DNA of 64,000 nucleotides, from positions 186,001 through 250,000 of the forward strand of contig NZ_CP128187.1 of NCBI RefSeq assembly GCF_035207705.1, read 5' to 3'. Numbering within the stretch: the stretch's first letter is position 1; every line of letters starts with the position of its first letter. The translations under genes were made by a program, and so were the position numbers. The notes under the pieces are model-generated. The model had not been told where the DNA came from, did not search any database, and was given only the letters and a program-made list of their open reading frames with translations. The stretch comes from Maribacter sp. BPC-D8 (GTDB taxonomy: Bacteria > Bacteroidota > Bacteroidia > Flavobacteriales > Flavobacteriaceae). This document shows, one piece after another, positions 46,909 through 55,835 of this stretch.

Positions 46909-47682
46909 ATGAAGAATTGTATTATTTTATTGTTTTTGGTAACGAATTTCACCTTTGCAAATGATATGTATTGGTCAAAAACTGGGCATAGAGTTGTTGG
47001 TGAAGTAGCTGAACAACATTTGAGTAAAAAGGCAAAACGTGCCATTGAAAGCTTGTTAGACGGAGAAAGTTTAGCAGCCGTAGCCAATTTTGGCGATGAA
47101 ATAAAATCTGATCGTGCCTATCGCAAATTCAGTGCGTGGCATTACGTAAATATTCCTTTTGGTAAAACTTACGCAGAAATTGAGAAGAACGAATATGGAG
47201 ATTTGGTACAAGGGGTTAATACCTGTTTAGAAATTATAAAAGACGAAAAGAGTAGCAAAGAGGATAAAGCTTTCTATTTAAAATTTCTAGTTCATTTAAT
47301 TGGAGATTTGCACCAACCTATGCATGTGGGTAGAGGAGAGGATAAAGGCGGTAATGATATACAACTACAATGGTTTGGTAGTGGCACCAATTTACATAGA
47401 GTTTGGGATTCTAATATGATCAACGAAAACGGAATGAGTTTTACAGAGCTCGCTACTGAATACCCAGAAATGTCTAAAGCGCAAATTAAATTTTTACAAA
47501 GCGGTAGTTTACTTGACTGGGTAGAAGAATCTCATTTATTGGCAGAGAAAGTTTACGCATCGGTAGAGCCTGGCGAAAAACTAAGTTACCGATACAGTTA
47601 TGACTGGTGGGATACTGCTGCCGATCAATTACAAAAAGGCGGGGTTCGCCTTGCTGCAGTATTGAACGAGGCATTTAAATAA
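46909..47682 (+). CDS. S1/P1 family nuclease
   Basis: 257 aa from the ATG at 46909; the upstream in-frame region lies over the penicillin-binding protein gene and is not coding. The signal peptide (MKNCIILLFLVTNFTFA) is followed closely by YWSKTGHRVVGEVA. Zinc-site motifs of the S1/P1 family are present: FGDEIKSD, WHYVNIPF, HLIGDLHQPMHVGR, GGNDIQ and LHRVWDSNMI. These zinc enzymes cut single-stranded DNA/RNA and 3'-nucleotides outside the cytoplasm. It is convergent with, and ends one base before, the next gene. The likely role is extracellular or periplasmic nucleic-acid scavenging. Confidence 0.94.
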   Translation: MKNCIILLFLVTNFTFANDMYWSKTGHRVVGEVAEQHLSKKAKRAIESLLDGESLAAVANFGDEIKSDRAYRKFSAWHYVNIPFGKTYAEIEKNEYGDLVQGVNTCLEIIKDEKSSKEDKAFYLKFLVHLIGDLHQPMHVGRGEDKGGNDIQLQWFGSGTNLHRVWDSNMINENGMSFTELATEYPEMSKAQIKFLQSGSLLDWVEESHLLAEKVYASVEPGEKLSYRYSYDWWDTAADQLQKGGVRLAAVLNEAFK

Positions 47683-47961
47683 TTATCGTTTAGATATTTT
47701 ATTACCGCTAATGTTGCGTTGTCTAGAACATCTAAAACGGTCCATTTCATCGGATCTTAATTTAGCATGTTTTGTGGCGCGACCTTGAACACGTTTACGC
47801 CACATTCTAAAACTACTTGGTTTCATTTCGCGACGCATGACCTCGATAGTCTCTTGTTCACTAATACCAAATTGAAAAGTAATGGCTTCAAATGGCGTAC
47901 GGTCTTCCCATGCCATCTCAATAATACGGTCTAATTCTCTTTCTGTAAATTCTTTAATCAT
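47683..47961 (-). CDS. TIGR03643 family protein
   Basis: 92 aa from MIKEFTERELDRIIEMAWED; a longer frame (to 48027) lacks support. It matches TIGR03643 (RTPFEAITFQFGISEQETI, MRREMKPSSFRMWRKRVQGR), a small basic conserved protein of Bacteroidota and Proteobacteria with a helix-turn-helix-like N-terminal half. The function is unknown; basic charge and HTH-like helices hint at nucleic-acid binding. Its last base is adjacent to the stop of the convergent nuclease gene. Confidence 0.86.
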   Translation of the reverse strand: MIKEFTERELDRIIEMAWEDRTPFEAITFQFGISEQETIEVMRREMKPSSFRMWRKRVQGRATKHAKLRSDEMDRFRCSRQRNISGNKISKR

Positions 47962-48045
47962 AGCGGTATAAAGATAATACATGATGATAAATAGTAAAGA
48001 ACACGTATCCGTTTTTTTATAACTCAAACGAATAGAGCAAAAAAG

Positions 48046-48088
48046 AAAGCTTCCAAAATGGTAATTGAATACACCATCTGGAAGCTTT
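48046..48088. terminator. Hairpin terminator downstream of the AraC gene
   Basis: The arms AAAGCTTCCA (48046-48055) and TGGAAGCTTT (48079-48088) pair, extended by ATGGT/ACCAT, with a 10-base loop. It lies just past the minus-strand AraC gene and upstream of the TIGR03643 gene. Confidence 0.75.
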
Positions 48089-48120
48089 AAAATTTTGATA
48101 CTATATATAAGGTATAGCTT

Positions 48121-48993
48121 TTACACCAAAACATTCTTTAGTTCATTACGGTACTCCGACGGATTTTGCCCTGTAAATGCTTTGAACGATTTATTAAAGT
48201 GAGAGAAGTTATTGAATCCGCATTCAAAACAAACCTCTGTAATACTCATTGGTTTTTCTGCCAAAAGTTTAGAGGCATGTACTAAACGATACTCGTTAAC
48301 GAACTGTATGTAGGTTTTATTTGTAATTTTTTTAAAGTACCTACAGAAAGAAGGTATTGTCATGCTTACCATAGAAGATATCTCTTCTAGCGTCAGCTCT
48401 TCTTTAAAATTATTTTTAACGTGATTGAATACGATATTAATACGGTCATTATCTTTTACATCGGTAGTAAATGAAAATCCTTCCGCATTCAATAATCGCA
48501 TATCTTCTGAATTTCCTAATTCATTCAATATATTAAGGATAGAAAGTAACCTTTGAAAATCGGTCTGATATTCTAAAACCTCCATTTTGTCTCCTATTTT
48601 TCGTTTTGTCTTACCAGAAAAGGCAATTCCGCCACTAGCGCTATTAAACAAGCTCGCTATTTTCTTCATTTCAGGAAGATCAAAGAAATCAGGTCCTAAG
48701 AAATCTAACTTCATCTGAACAACCGTTTCGCTAGTATTACCGGTAAGGGCATCTGTAAAGCCGCAATGAGGTAGGTTGCTACCTATTAATATAAGGTCAC
48801 CGTTTGTATAGTAAGATACATGACTACCAATTTGTCTTTTACCAGACCCACCGTTTACATATACTAATTCAAGTTCTGGGTGGTAGTGCCAAAGATTATT
48901 TTTGTTCAGCTTATGTTCATCAAACTTCTGATATGTAAAAGAATGACCGAAATCTGGCTTTATGGCTTCAAATGTAGGTTTTTGCTTTACCAT
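48121..48993 (-). CDS. AraC family transcriptional regulator
   Basis: 290 aa. A cupin-like sensor domain (~15-110, LWHYHPELELVYVNGG, GDLILIGSNLPHCGF) is followed by two helix-turn-helix motifs (~190-288): LTLEEISSMVSMTIPSFCRY and ITEVCFECGFNNFSHFNKSF, ending GQNPSEYR. It probably responds to a small ligand such as a sugar. It is divergent from the secreted protein gene at 49208 (214-base gap), which may be a target. A candidate promoter with both boxes lies just upstream. Confidence 0.93.
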   Translation of the reverse strand: MVKQKPTFEAIKPDFGHSFTYQKFDEHKLNKNNLWHYHPELELVYVNGGSGKRQIGSHVSYYTNGDLILIGSNLPHCGFTDALTGNTSETVVQMKLDFLGPDFFDLPEMKKIASLFNSASGGIAFSGKTKRKIGDKMEVLEYQTDFQRLLSILNILNELGNSEDMRLLNAEGFSFTTDVKDNDRINIVFNHVKNNFKEELTLEEISSMVSMTIPSFCRYFKKITNKTYIQFVNEYRLVHASKLLAEKPMSITEVCFECGFNNFSHFNKSFKAFTGQNPSEYRNELKNVLV

Positions 48994-49046
48994 GTTATTT
49001 TGGGTTTATACTATAAAATTAAACATCCTATTTTGTATGTTCTTTG

Positions 49047-49081
49047 CAAAATTAACCAAAATATGTGGAATTTTAACCAAA
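49047..49081 (-). promoter_or_regulatory. Candidate promoter of the AraC gene
   Basis: Reading the minus strand, TTTG (49081-49078) is followed after 23 bases by TAATTTTG (49054-49047), matching the Bacteroidota TTTG-N17-23-TAnnTTTG pattern. The start codon lies about 54 bases downstream. Confidence 0.5.
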
Positions 49082-49162
49082 GGGTAAGAGTGAATATGTA
49101 AGGTGGTTAAAATAGCACATAAATTGGGAAAATATGATGTAGTGAGCGCTTTATAACGGCTG

Positions 49163-49170
49163 TATGTTTG
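49163..49170 (+). promoter_or_regulatory. Candidate -7 box (TATGTTTG) for the secreted-protein gene
   Basis: TATGTTTG fits TAnnTTTG and lies 37 bases upstream of the ATG at 49208. No TTG at the right spacing was found, as expected for an activator-dependent promoter. Confidence 0.45.
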
Positions 49171-49207
49171 CAGAGTAAATTATCATTAACCCTTAAAATA
49201 ATTTATT

Positions 49208-49792
49208 ATGAAAAACCTAGTAAAATTCACAACAGTTGTTGCCTTTATGTTAGCTACAGTAGCAGGCATGGCAAGAGAGCCGAAATTAAACCTATTATCT
49301 GCAGGTAAAGCCAAGAGTGTGGTTTTGACAATGGATGCATCTATTAATGGTGTACAGGTTAAGTTAATGGATTCTGATTTAAATGTTATTTATTCAGAAA
49401 AAATGACCGAAGGTCAGTTTAGCAAGAAATTAAATCTTAAAGATTTGGTAGACGGAGTATACTTCTTATCTGCCGATGATAATATGACAGCATATTCATA
49501 TACAATCGTTTTAGATAACGATAATGTGAAAATCGTAGAGTCTGATGAAGAGATCAAGCCTTTCTTTAGAAAGACTGATAATATGATCTTCATGAACTAT
49601 TTAAACTTAGATAGAGCAGATTTGTCTATCAAGATTTACGATACAGAAAGTAGAACAGTATTTACACAAGAAGTAGCAGATGAGTTGATTGTTGAGAAAG
49701 CATTCAATTTCACAGATGCTTTTCCAGGAACGTACACGGTAACCGTGAAGTCTGCTGGTAAAACATATACTGAAGAGTTTGTTGTTAATTAA
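49208..49792 (+). CDS. Secreted protein of unknown function, beta-rich
   Basis: 194 aa with a clean signal peptide (MKNLVKFTTVVAFMLATVAGMA). The mature part shows two Ig-like or DUF3244-like beta sandwiches, each with a DGVYFLSADD- or PGTYTVTVKS-type end strand, as in T9SS-type A fold remnants, but there is no true sorting domain. Gene layout (own promoter, own strong terminator) indicates a single-gene transcript. An AraC gene is divergent. The function is not assigned. Confidence 0.8.
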   Translation: MKNLVKFTTVVAFMLATVAGMAREPKLNLLSAGKAKSVVLTMDASINGVQVKLMDSDLNVIYSEKMTEGQFSKKLNLKDLVDGVYFLSADDNMTAYSYTIVLDNDNVKIVESDEEIKPFFRKTDNMIFMNYLNLDRADLSIKIYDTESRTVFTQEVADELIVEKAFNFTDAFPGTYTVTVKSAGKTYTEEFVVN

Positions 49793-49814
49793 GTTGATTT
49801 AAGTTGATTTTAAG

Positions 49815-49842
49815 AAGGGGACGGGAGCGTCCCCTTTTTTGT
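49815..49842 (+). terminator. Rho-independent terminator
   Basis: A GC-rich stem (AAGGGGACG, 49815-49823, with CGTCCCCTT, 49828-49836), a 4-base loop and eight Ts follow the secreted-protein gene by about 22 bases. Confidence 0.9.
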
Positions 49843-49845
49843 TTT

Positions 49846-50205
49846 CTATACTTTCAAATACATGAAAGCCCAGTACATTAATGCAAATTGTATTGGCAAC
49901 CTTAATAGTAATAACCATTTCGGAAAACCTGCACTTGCCTTTTCGCTAGACAACATATAAAAGTGTACTAATAAGAATACCGCAAGCATGGCTATAATAC
50001 CATAAACAGCAATTGCTCTTGTAGGTTCAAAAAATAAACCGAAACCCAATAAAATTTCTGCCACACCACTTAGTAAAACAAGCGGTTTATGAAAAGGTAA
50101 ATACCTTGGCATAATTCTAAGATATACCTTAGGTTTAATAAAATGCATAATGCCCGCAAAAATGTAGATTGCGCCCATTAGATATAAGTGCCAAGCATTT
50201 GTCAT
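49846..50205 (-). CDS. DoxX-like small membrane protein
   Basis: 119 aa with four predicted membrane helices (LYLMGAIYIFAGIMHF, PLVLLSGVAEILLGFGLFF, AVYGIIAMLAVFLLVHFYML, LLRLPIQFALMYWAFMYL). The pattern and the PRYLPFHKPLV loop fit the DoxX/MauE family. Some relatives act in redox or quinone-linked steps, but no specific role can be given. It begins 17 bases after the end of the DUF885 gene on the same strand, so it is the last gene of a small operon. Confidence 0.82.
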   Translation of the reverse strand: MTNAWHLYLMGAIYIFAGIMHFIKPKVYLRIMPRYLPFHKPLVLLSGVAEILLGFGLFFEPTRAIAVYGIIAMLAVFLLVHFYMLSSEKASAGFPKWLLLLRLPIQFALMYWAFMYLKV

Positions 50206-50222
50206 AAATATTTTTTATGTAG

Positions 50223-52016
50223 TTACGCTTTTGTGTTCGCGTTGATCCAATTCATTATTTGTTCTTCAAGTAACGCTAATGGTACACAACCAAGTTCTAG
50301 CACCTTTTCGTGAAAAACTTTAATATCAAAATCTTTACCTAGACTAGCTTCAGCTTTAGCACGAAGTTCCATGATTTTCAGTTGACCAATTTTATAGGAT
50401 AATGCCTGACCTGGGTTAGCCATATATCTTTCAATTTCCGCAGTAATACCAGCTTCAGACTCTGCTTCATTATCTAAAGAATACTGAATAGCTTTCTCTC
50501 TAGACCATCCTTTTGAATGTAAACCGGTGTCTACCACCAAACGAACGGCACGGTGCATTTCAGCTCCCAGCATACCGAAATATTGATAAGGATCCGTGTA
50601 TAGGCCTAATTCTTTACCTAAAGATTCGGTATACAAGGCCCAACCTTCACCATAGGCGCTATACCAAAGTGTCTTTCTAAATTGTGGTAAATCTTCATTT
50701 TCTTGAGTAAGCGAAACTTGAAAATGGTGACCAGGTATTGCTTCATGCAAGAATAAATCTTCATCAGAATACGTATTATAAGAATTTACATCTGGTATGG
50801 GAACATAAAATATACCAGGTCTGGTACCATCTAAAGAACCAGGGTTATATTCTGCACTAGCAGATGCTTCTCTAAAAGCCTCTGTACGTCTTACCTCAAA
50901 AGGTGTTTTAGGTTGTTTGCTGAATAATGCATTTACCTTAGGCATCATTTTTTTATGAATAGCGTTGAAATTATCGACTACCTCTTGTGGATCTTTAAAA
51001 GGCATCAATTCTTTTTTGTTACGTACTTCTGTGAAGAATGCTTTTAAGTCACCTTTGAATCCGACCTGTTTTTTAACAGCTTCCATTTCAGCACTAATTC
51101 TAGCCACTTCTTTTAATCCTATTTCATGGATCTCTGCAGCCGTCATATTTGTTGTCGTATACAACTTAATTTGATGAGCATAGTACGCATCGCCATCTGG
51201 TACGCCCTGTATGCCGCTAGTTTCTCTACCCGCATTTAAATATTCGGTAGCCATAAAATCATGCAATTCTTTATATGCCGGAATAATTTTATTGGTAATA
51301 ACAGCTGTATAAACTTCAGTTAATCTTTGCTTATCAGCATCAGAAAAATCAGCTGGAAAGTTTTTAGTAGGAGTATAGAATAAGTTTTCTTCAAGTTCGG
51401 TGTTAGCAACACTTGCCAGTTGCGGTAATACCTTTTTGATTAGAGATTTCGGTAATACATTTTTAGCCTTAATACCCGCTTCCATTTTAGATTTAGCGGA
51501 GTGTAACCACACTTCATAATCTTCTAAACGTTTGCTCCAGTTTATATAATCATCAGTAGTCTTAAAAGGTTGTGCACTAGTGCCACCAGCTAACTGCCCC
51601 ATCATTAAATTCGTCGACCACATTTGATCTATCGGCGTGTACTGCTCAAAAGCTAGTCCCTCTAAATTGACTTCGCATTCCCATTTTAAAATAGCTTTAG
51701 ACATGAGCTCACTTTCAGAAAGTTGTGCATTGTCAAATTTCTCTGCTTTTTCTAAATAGGTTTGGTAGTAGTTGACCAGTTCTTTCTTGTAACTATCAGA
51801 TAGAAAATTTGGCAAGGTATCATTGTATCTATTATCACCTTGAGAAGTGGCATTTAACGGATTCAGTTTTAATCCGTCATCATAATAATGCGCCAATAGT
51901 GTGATGAAACCAATATTGTGAATAGTTGGGTTTGTTGAAATCTCTGCGTTCGTCGTTAGTTGAGCCTGAGTATGCAGCCCAGCAGTTAGGGCAAGAAGTA
52001 TAATTAGCTTTTTCAT
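50223..52016 (-). CDS. DUF885 family secreted peptidase-like protein
   Basis: 597 aa with a signal peptide (MKKLIILLALTAGLHTQAQ). The DUF885 core carries the zinc-metallopeptidase-like motif HEAIPGHHFQ (~430) with downstream AEMHRAVRLVVDTGLH and NEAESEAGITAEIERYM, and GQALSYKIGQLKIMELR near the end, all characteristic of the family. The family is thought to be gluzincin-related, but substrates are largely unknown. The likely location is periplasm or cell surface. It is followed by the DoxX-like gene and preceded by the MOSC gene. Confidence 0.9.
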   Translation of the reverse strand: MKKLIILLALTAGLHTQAQLTTNAEISTNPTIHNIGFITLLAHYYDDGLKLNPLNATSQGDNRYNDTLPNFLSDSYKKELVNYYQTYLEKAEKFDNAQLSESELMSKAILKWECEVNLEGLAFEQYTPIDQMWSTNLMMGQLAGGTSAQPFKTTDDYINWSKRLEDYEVWLHSAKSKMEAGIKAKNVLPKSLIKKVLPQLASVANTELEENLFYTPTKNFPADFSDADKQRLTEVYTAVITNKIIPAYKELHDFMATEYLNAGRETSGIQGVPDGDAYYAHQIKLYTTTNMTAAEIHEIGLKEVARISAEMEAVKKQVGFKGDLKAFFTEVRNKKELMPFKDPQEVVDNFNAIHKKMMPKVNALFSKQPKTPFEVRRTEAFREASASAEYNPGSLDGTRPGIFYVPIPDVNSYNTYSDEDLFLHEAIPGHHFQVSLTQENEDLPQFRKTLWYSAYGEGWALYTESLGKELGLYTDPYQYFGMLGAEMHRAVRLVVDTGLHSKGWSREKAIQYSLDNEAESEAGITAEIERYMANPGQALSYKIGQLKIMELRAKAEASLGKDFDIKVFHEKVLELGCVPLALLEEQIMNWINANTKA

Positions 52017-52033
52017 TAAATTGAGTATTATAA

Positions 52034-52669
52034 TTAAGATAGGTATTTCTTGAATCTGTCCTTTTTGTATTGCGGTACAGCTTCGTTGGTCATGAACAGT
52101 TCAAGCAAATCTTTAGATTTTTCTTTTGCGAACATCAATTCATAAAATTGTTGAGCCGTAAATGTATTTTCAGATTGCTCAACTAATATCATTTCATCAC
52201 CAGCAGATACAAGACCTTCTTCTAGTATTTTTACGTAGGTACCTGGGTGATTATGGATAATAAATTCTTTAAGTATTTTTTGTGTACCAAAGCGAATGCC
52301 TAGTTTATAGCAAGGCTCGCGTGGCTGAGAAACTTGCACAAGAGCTTTACCCAGTTTATAAATATCGCCGACACGAATTTTAGATTCATCTAGACCTTCT
52401 ACGGTAAGGTTTTCACCGAACATTCCCCAGTCCCATTCTAAATTTGGGTAAAGGTTTTTCCAATAATTATAGTAATCGGCAGAGAAAAGATAACAGGCTT
52501 TGTTGGTGCCACCATGGTGCACACGATCTATAACAGTGTCATTTTTGACATCATTTTTAGTAAGAAATAAACTTTTAGAAGTTGGGTATTTAAAGATACC
52601 GGTTTGTTCTGTTGCGCCGTTCCATTCAAAAGATACTGCGTCACCTATGTTTGTTGAAATCACCTTCAT
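52034..52669 (-). CDS. MOSC domain protein
   Basis: About 211 aa from the ATG at 52669 (MKVISTNIGDAVSFEWNG). The MOSC core (~30-165) has VHHGGTNKACYLFSADYY, WGMFGENLTVEG, GDIYKLGKALVQVSQPREPC and LGIRFG. The conserved Cys in REPC is the expected sulfur or Mo ligand site. MOSC proteins resemble YiiM and mediate N-hydroxylated base reduction or sulfur transfer with molybdopterin. No molybdopterin genes are nearby. The C-terminal ~45 residues are helical. Confidence 0.9.
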   Translation of the reverse strand: MKVISTNIGDAVSFEWNGATEQTGIFKYPTSKSLFLTKNDVKNDTVIDRVHHGGTNKACYLFSADYYNYWKNLYPNLEWDWGMFGENLTVEGLDESKIRVGDIYKLGKALVQVSQPREPCYKLGIRFGTQKILKEFIIHNHPGTYVKILEEGLVSAGDEMILVEQSENTFTAQQFYELMFAKEKSKDLLELFMTNEAVPQYKKDRFKKYLS

Positions 52670-52823
52670 ATGGTGAAGATAAAAAAAGCACAAGTATTTC
52701 TAGTAAAAGGTTTATCTAAACTTTAAGCAACTATTATGAAATCGAGTATTAAAACTGTTTAATACCTATTTATTAAAGCTGATAATTGTCAAATTCCTAT
52801 TTCATCGATGGTTTGCGTATTTC

Positions 52824-54233
52824 TCAATTCGAGGTTATAGAATCTAGTTGAATGCTTGTGTTTTGAATATTTGATGGTTCTCTGTTTTCTGGGAAATACC
52901 AGAAGGGGATGGTAACTAAAACTTTCTCAATGGTCTTAGATTTTGGGTTCATTGGATTCTCTTTAGTAAGGCCTGTTATGGTCAAAAAGTGTTTTCCCTC
53001 ATCTAACTTTTTAATATTTAAATAGGTTTCAAAGCCTAATCTTTCTTTAGTATTTGAGCTTATTATAAAATCACTTTGGTATTGATTTGAATCTATTTTA
53101 ATAGTGTAGATTTCATTTACTGTTTTAAGATATTCTTTTAAATTTAATGAATCTTTTATTCCAGCAGCATCATTTAAGCCTCTTTTAAAATCAATGGTTA
53201 ATGAAGATTGAAAACCTCTTTGGTCTTCTTTGGGTTTTAGGGTGTTGTTTTTATCAAATATATAATCTTCTATTTCTTCATTATATATTAAGAAAAGAGG
53301 TAGGTACTTAGTTTCAATAATTTTTGAAGGTATTGAGGCTGCGTTGATAAATTTCCCTTCTTCGATTGATAAATTATCATAGTGCTCACTTAATATCTGA
53401 AATTCAGAAGAATCATTTGTAGAATTCACATAATTCGAATTTCGATATTGTAACGAAGAAACAGTAACGATTATAAGATATACAGGGAGTATTATAAAAC
53501 TTAAGCGTTTGCCTAATTTGTTATCTAAAAAATTATATGCTAAAGGTCGATATAAAAAGGATAACGTTAGTTTGCTGAATACCCAGTAAATAGGAAAATA
53601 TATTGTTGACGTCCATTTTTTCTTTTTCAAAAATCCTTGACCTAAAAAGTCAATAAAAACTACTAACGATGACAAGACAAAAGGTATTACTAGTGCTATA
53701 ATTAGGGTTCGTATCGCCCATTTTGGAAGAAAAGTAAGAAGTTCGAAACTTTGAGTAATTAAAACAAAACTAAATGTTACGGTAAAGAATCCGATAACAT
53801 AAAAAATCATTAAAAATGAAGCTGCAAAAATGATACTACAATAGGTTTCGAGGTTGGCTATATATTGATCAAAAGAGCCAACTTTTCTCTTTAAGTAAGA
53901 TGTGAATTTTTCAGAATAATTAAGAGTTTGATAATTGATATCCCCAGATACATACCTTAAGCCTATTGCGCCTATCCATAGCCCTCTTAATAGTACATGT
54001 ACGACCAAGTTGAAAGTAAATATTTGACAGCATATAAGAATAATGGCCCATATTATTCCAAATTGATCCGATTCTGTAACAGAGCTTGCTGCGGCTTTTA
54101 ATTCTAAAGGTTCATTTGCAGCAAATAATCCATAAATAGCAAAACCTGAAATAATCAATTCTAATTGCCAACTTTCTTGTTGTAATTTATCAAGTAGCTT
54201 TTTGAAATTGACGCTTCGGTAGTTAGTGCTCAT
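52824..54233 (-). CDS. Membrane protein of unknown function, paralogue 1
   Basis: 469 aa. The N-terminus starts MSTNYRSVNFKKLLDKLQQE, then SWQLELIISGFAIYGL; about six membrane helices fill residues ~20-265 (with IWAIILICCQIFTFNLVVHV and YVSGDINYQTLNYSEKFTSY between). The C-terminal ~200 residues are outside the membrane region and beta-rich (FQSSLTIDFKRGLNDAAG, GFETYLNIKKLDEGKHFLTI, VTIPFWYFPEN). I recognise no family. It is a tandem paralogue of the protein encoded just upstream; both keep the same length and motifs. Coding sequence looks AT-rich by eye. The function is unknown; a sensor or transporter subunit is possible. Confidence 0.82.
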   Translation of the reverse strand: MSTNYRSVNFKKLLDKLQQESWQLELIISGFAIYGLFAANEPLELKAAASSVTESDQFGIIWAIILICCQIFTFNLVVHVLLRGLWIGAIGLRYVSGDINYQTLNYSEKFTSYLKRKVGSFDQYIANLETYCSIIFAASFLMIFYVIGFFTVTFSFVLITQSFELLTFLPKWAIRTLIIALVIPFVLSSLVVFIDFLGQGFLKKKKWTSTIYFPIYWVFSKLTLSFLYRPLAYNFLDNKLGKRLSFIILPVYLIIVTVSSLQYRNSNYVNSTNDSSEFQILSEHYDNLSIEEGKFINAASIPSKIIETKYLPLFLIYNEEIEDYIFDKNNTLKPKEDQRGFQSSLTIDFKRGLNDAAGIKDSLNLKEYLKTVNEIYTIKIDSNQYQSDFIISSNTKERLGFETYLNIKKLDEGKHFLTITGLTKENPMNPKSKTIEKVLVTIPFWYFPENREPSNIQNTSIQLDSITSN

Positions 54234-54276
54234 TTAATTCTTAGTTTCTATGCTGAAAGATAACAACATTTAACAA

Positions 54277-54307
54277 AAAAGCCACTACAAAAAATGTAGT
54301 GGCTTTT
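54277..54307 (-). terminator. Hairpin terminator of paralogue 2
   Basis: A 13-base perfect stem (AAAAGCCACTACA, 54277-54289, with 54295-54307) and 5-base loop, with a T-tract when read on the minus strand. It is nearly the same hairpin as the one after htpG. Confidence 0.88.
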
Positions 54308-54333
54308 GGATTTTTTTTGAAAGGAAGATTGGT

Positions 54334-55737
54334 TTAATTTAATGATGTAGAATCTATTAGAATTTCATTTTTATTTTGATGTGAGCTATTCAAAGGAAAA
54401 TACCAGAAGGGTATAGTGATTAGGGTATCTCTCTCAAAAACTCCTTTCTCCTTCTCGTCGGGACCAAGTATCCTTAAAAAATGTTTTCCTCTTGGTAATT
54501 CATTTATATCTAATATGGTTTCAAAACCAAACTGTTCTTGTTTGTTTTTAGTTAAATTAAAATGATTGATTTGTTTTTTTGAGTCTATTTGAAGTTCAAA
54601 AATAGAATCGAATATTTTCAAATATTTAGATTGAATTTCAAGATTGTCTACTGGTGTAACGTGAAAATTAACTAAACCTGAGGCTGACTGCATATTAGAT
54701 AAATGAAAGCCAAAGCCCCTTTCATCTTCTTCGGGTAAAAGAGTAGAATCATTTTTAAAAACAGCATCTTCCATATAATTAGTGTAGCTTATAAATATGG
54801 GTAAATAAGATTTTTCTATAATTTTAGAAGGTATTGAGGCAAAATTCACCATATCTGTATCTTCTAATAATTGGTCTTCATAGTTTTCTTTACCTGTAAA
54901 CTGTTGCGAAGTATTTTGGTCATGGTCAAGATAGTTGGATCGTAACGTACCAAAACCGGAAGAAAAAAATGAAACAATAAAATAAGTGGGCACCATTAAA
55001 ATACCGATCCACCGTGCTTTTTTTTGATCTAAGAAATTATATACTAAGGGTCTGTATAAAAACGAAAGTGTAATGTAGCTAAATACCTTATAAATGGGAT
55101 AGTATATTATTGATGTCCATTTGTACTTTTTTAAAATACCAGCGCCTAGAAAATCAATCAATAATAATAGGATACTAAATCCGTAAATAAAAATGAAACT
55201 CCCTTTTATAAATTCATAAAGCGTTTCAGAAGTAGATTTGATTATTTCAAGATAACTTATAGTCACAGCTAAAACACCTATGACCATAAAAAATGAAATC
55301 AAATAGAAAATCATTAAGAAAGCTAAGGCAAATAAGGTGCTACAAATATTCTCAAGTCTAGAAATATAATGATCAAACGATCCTACTTTGTTTTTTAAGA
55401 AAGATGTAAATTTTTCAGAGTAGTTTAAATTTCTATATTCTATATCTCCAGATACATATCGTAACCCAATAGCGCCAATCCATAAGCCTCTTATGATAAC
55501 GTGGGTTAATAAAACACCTATTAAAATGAGCATACTAGTTAAAATTGTACTCAACATGAAACTAGGTGTAACTGCCTCTTTTTGAATAGATTTTAAGTAT
55601 TCTAATTCTATAGAATCATAACCAGCTATTAATCCATAAATGGCAAACCCAGATATAATAAGTTCTAGTTGCCAACTTTCTTGCTGCAGGTTATCCAGTA
55701 GTTTTTTAAATTTATTACTACGGTAGTCGTTCTTCAT
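54334..55737 (-). CDS. Membrane protein of unknown function, paralogue 2
   Basis: 467 aa from the ATG at 55737 (MKNDYRSNKFKKLLDNLQQE), chosen by alignment with its paralogue; a longer frame adds 12 residues. It shares SWQLELIISGFAIYGL, RGLWIGAIGLRYVSGD, LNYSEKFTSFL, KVGSFDHYI, SLPF-type loops and the tail VTIPFWYFP-type segment (LITIPFWYFPLN here). About six membrane helices lie in residues ~25-265, then a soluble beta-rich domain. It lies between htpG and paralogue 1, all minus strand, each with its own terminator, so each is probably transcribed separately. Confidence 0.82.
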   Translation of the reverse strand: MKNDYRSNKFKKLLDNLQQESWQLELIISGFAIYGLIAGYDSIELEYLKSIQKEAVTPSFMLSTILTSMLILIGVLLTHVIIRGLWIGAIGLRYVSGDIEYRNLNYSEKFTSFLKNKVGSFDHYISRLENICSTLFALAFLMIFYLISFFMVIGVLAVTISYLEIIKSTSETLYEFIKGSFIFIYGFSILLLLIDFLGAGILKKYKWTSIIYYPIYKVFSYITLSFLYRPLVYNFLDQKKARWIGILMVPTYFIVSFFSSGFGTLRSNYLDHDQNTSQQFTGKENYEDQLLEDTDMVNFASIPSKIIEKSYLPIFISYTNYMEDAVFKNDSTLLPEEDERGFGFHLSNMQSASGLVNFHVTPVDNLEIQSKYLKIFDSIFELQIDSKKQINHFNLTKNKQEQFGFETILDINELPRGKHFLRILGPDEKEKGVFERDTLITIPFWYFPLNSSHQNKNEILIDSTSLN

Positions 55738-55782
55738 TTGGTCAATGGTTTCTCGGTTGAAAGATAATAACATTTAACAAAA

Positions 55783-55813
55783 AAAAGCCACTACATTTTT
55801 TGTAGTGGCTTTT
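55783..55813 (-). terminator. Hairpin terminator of htpG
   Basis: A 13-base perfect stem (AAAAGCCACTACA, 55783-55795, with 55801-55813) and 5-base loop lies 23 bases past the htpG stop. It shares its stem and ~20 bases of 3' flank with the terminator at 54277. Confidence 0.9.
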
Positions 55814-55835
55814 TCAAAATTATAAGAAATGGAAA

